Origin: an uncultured Campylobacter sp. | GTDB taxonomy: Bacteria; Campylobacterota; Campylobacteria; Campylobacterales; Campylobacteraceae | Reading direction: 5' to 3' | DNA length: 5,587 nt | Assembly (NCBI RefSeq): GCF_938045225.1 | Contig: NZ_CALINL010000242.1 | Location: 1 to 5,587 of the forward strand | Shown: positions 5,107 to 5,587 of the stretch, piece after piece | Layout: the number at the start of each line of letters is the position of its first letter | Numbering within the stretch: position 1 is the first letter of the stretch | Translations under genes and position numbers: made by a program | The notes under the pieces: model-generated | Databases searched by the model: none | The model's input: the letters and a program-made list of their open reading frames with translations, nothing else | Told to the model about the DNA's origin: nothing

Positions 5107-5587
5107 AAAAAATAGTTATATACACGAGCGCAACCGGAAATACCGAGAAAGTCGGTCTTGCCATCGCAAACGAGCTTGGCTGCGAAGCGGTCAAATTTAG
5201 CGAGGATCTGCATCTAGATTTGGATCGCTACGACTTTATCGCACTTGGATTTTACGTCGATAAGGGCGATGCCGAGCCTAAATTTAAACGCTTTTTACGC
5301 GAGATAAAGGGCAAAAAAGTGGGCGTGTTTATGACGCTAGGCATGGATCCTGAGCACGAGCATGCGATGAACTGCCTAGAAAAGGCAAAAGTCGTATTGC
5401 GCGAGGGCGAAAATGAAATTTTACGCGAGTTTTACTGTCAAGGCGCGATCGATCCGAAAGTCATCGAGCAACTACGCAAAATGGGCGAAGCAGCACCCAA
5501 CGACCCGCGCTACGCCGTAACTCCTGAGCGCGAAGCCAGATGGGCTAGAGCTGCAACTCACCCCGACGCAAACGACTTAGAAAACGC
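5103..5587 (+). CDS. Flavodoxin-family protein, HmuF-like (3' end outside window)
   Basis: This open frame starts at ATG 5103 and stays open to the window edge, giving 161 complete codons. Flavodoxins carry electrons on FMN. The N-terminus MKKIVIYTSATGNTEKV has the strand plus phosphate-binding loop (Thr8 to Thr14, TSATGNT). Next come a second strand and loop DFIALGFYVDKGDAEPKF (44-61) and a third, KKVGVFMTLGMDPEHEHA (71-88). A tail follows with FYCQGAIDP (110-118), RYAVTPERE (136-143) and HPDANDL (153-159). This tail belongs to a flavodoxin subgroup often found beside radical SAM or tetrapyrrole-reducing enzymes, rather than to classical flavodoxin. In Fusobacterium, HmuF is the partner of the anaerobilin synthase HmuW, and this pair is arranged likewise with an ATGA overlap. 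The likely role is to reduce the radical SAM cluster and perhaps to handle haem or anaerobilin. The protein is probably nearly complete here, and its stop is not visible. Confidence 0.85.
   Translation, partial: MKKIVIYTSATGNTEKVGLAIANELGCEAVKFSEDLHLDLDRYDFIALGFYVDKGDAEPKFKRFLREIKGKKVGVFMTLGMDPEHEHAMNCLEKAKVVLREGENEILREFYCQGAIDPKVIEQLRKMGEAAPNDPRYAVTPEREARWARAATHPDANDLEN

Noticed and set aside
1..5587. Phase-variable poly-G/C tracts typical of Campylobacter
   Set aside because: No G or C run of eight or more was seen, so none of the genes looks phase-variable by that mechanism.
1..5587. CRISPR arrays, tRNA genes, insertion sequences, terminator hairpins
   Set aside because: Coding density is close to complete, and no regular spaced repeats, cloverleaf sequence, transposase motifs or GC-rich stem followed by a T run were found.

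Overview
The window looks like the chromosome of a Campylobacter-type epsilonproteobacterium, probably one of the mid-GC oral or anaerobic species (C. showae, rectus, curvus or gracilis type). The signs are a GC content in the mid-40s by eye, dense AAATTT hexamers, frequent CTA-Leu, ATA-Ile and AAA-Lys codons, and a gene order that begins like the chuABCD haem-uptake locus. The species call is inference, since no marker gene is present.

All genes are on the + strand and tightly packed, so they probably form one operon. The layout is: the 3' end of a TonB-dependent outer-membrane receptor (1-511); a FecCD-type ABC permease (501-1481); its ATPase (1483-2250, GTG start); a periplasmic substrate-binding protein (2282-3103); a TonB energy transducer (3103-3882); a radical SAM protein of the HutW/ChuW anaerobilin-synthase type (3883-5106); and a flavodoxin-family protein running off the right edge (5103-5587). 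The junctions are an 11-nt overlap, a 1-nt gap, a 31-nt gap, a 1-nt overlap (TAATG), a 0-nt gap and a 4-nt overlap (ATGA). The 31-nt gap is the only real non-coding stretch. No RNA gene, terminator, mobile element or CRISPR array was seen.

Together the genes describe a complete path for haem. The receptor imports it across the outer membrane, powered by the co-encoded TonB. The binding protein passes it to the permease/ATPase pair, which moves it into the cytoplasm. There the radical SAM enzyme would open the porphyrin ring without oxygen and release iron, with the flavodoxin as likely electron donor. C. jejuni instead carries an oxygen-dependent haem oxygenase (ChuZ) at its chu locus. An O2-independent haem-degradation module attached to a chu-like uptake operon is the most interesting aspect of the window. 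Protein families are read from motifs. Haem as the substrate of the transporter is inferred mainly from the radical SAM and flavodoxin genes.
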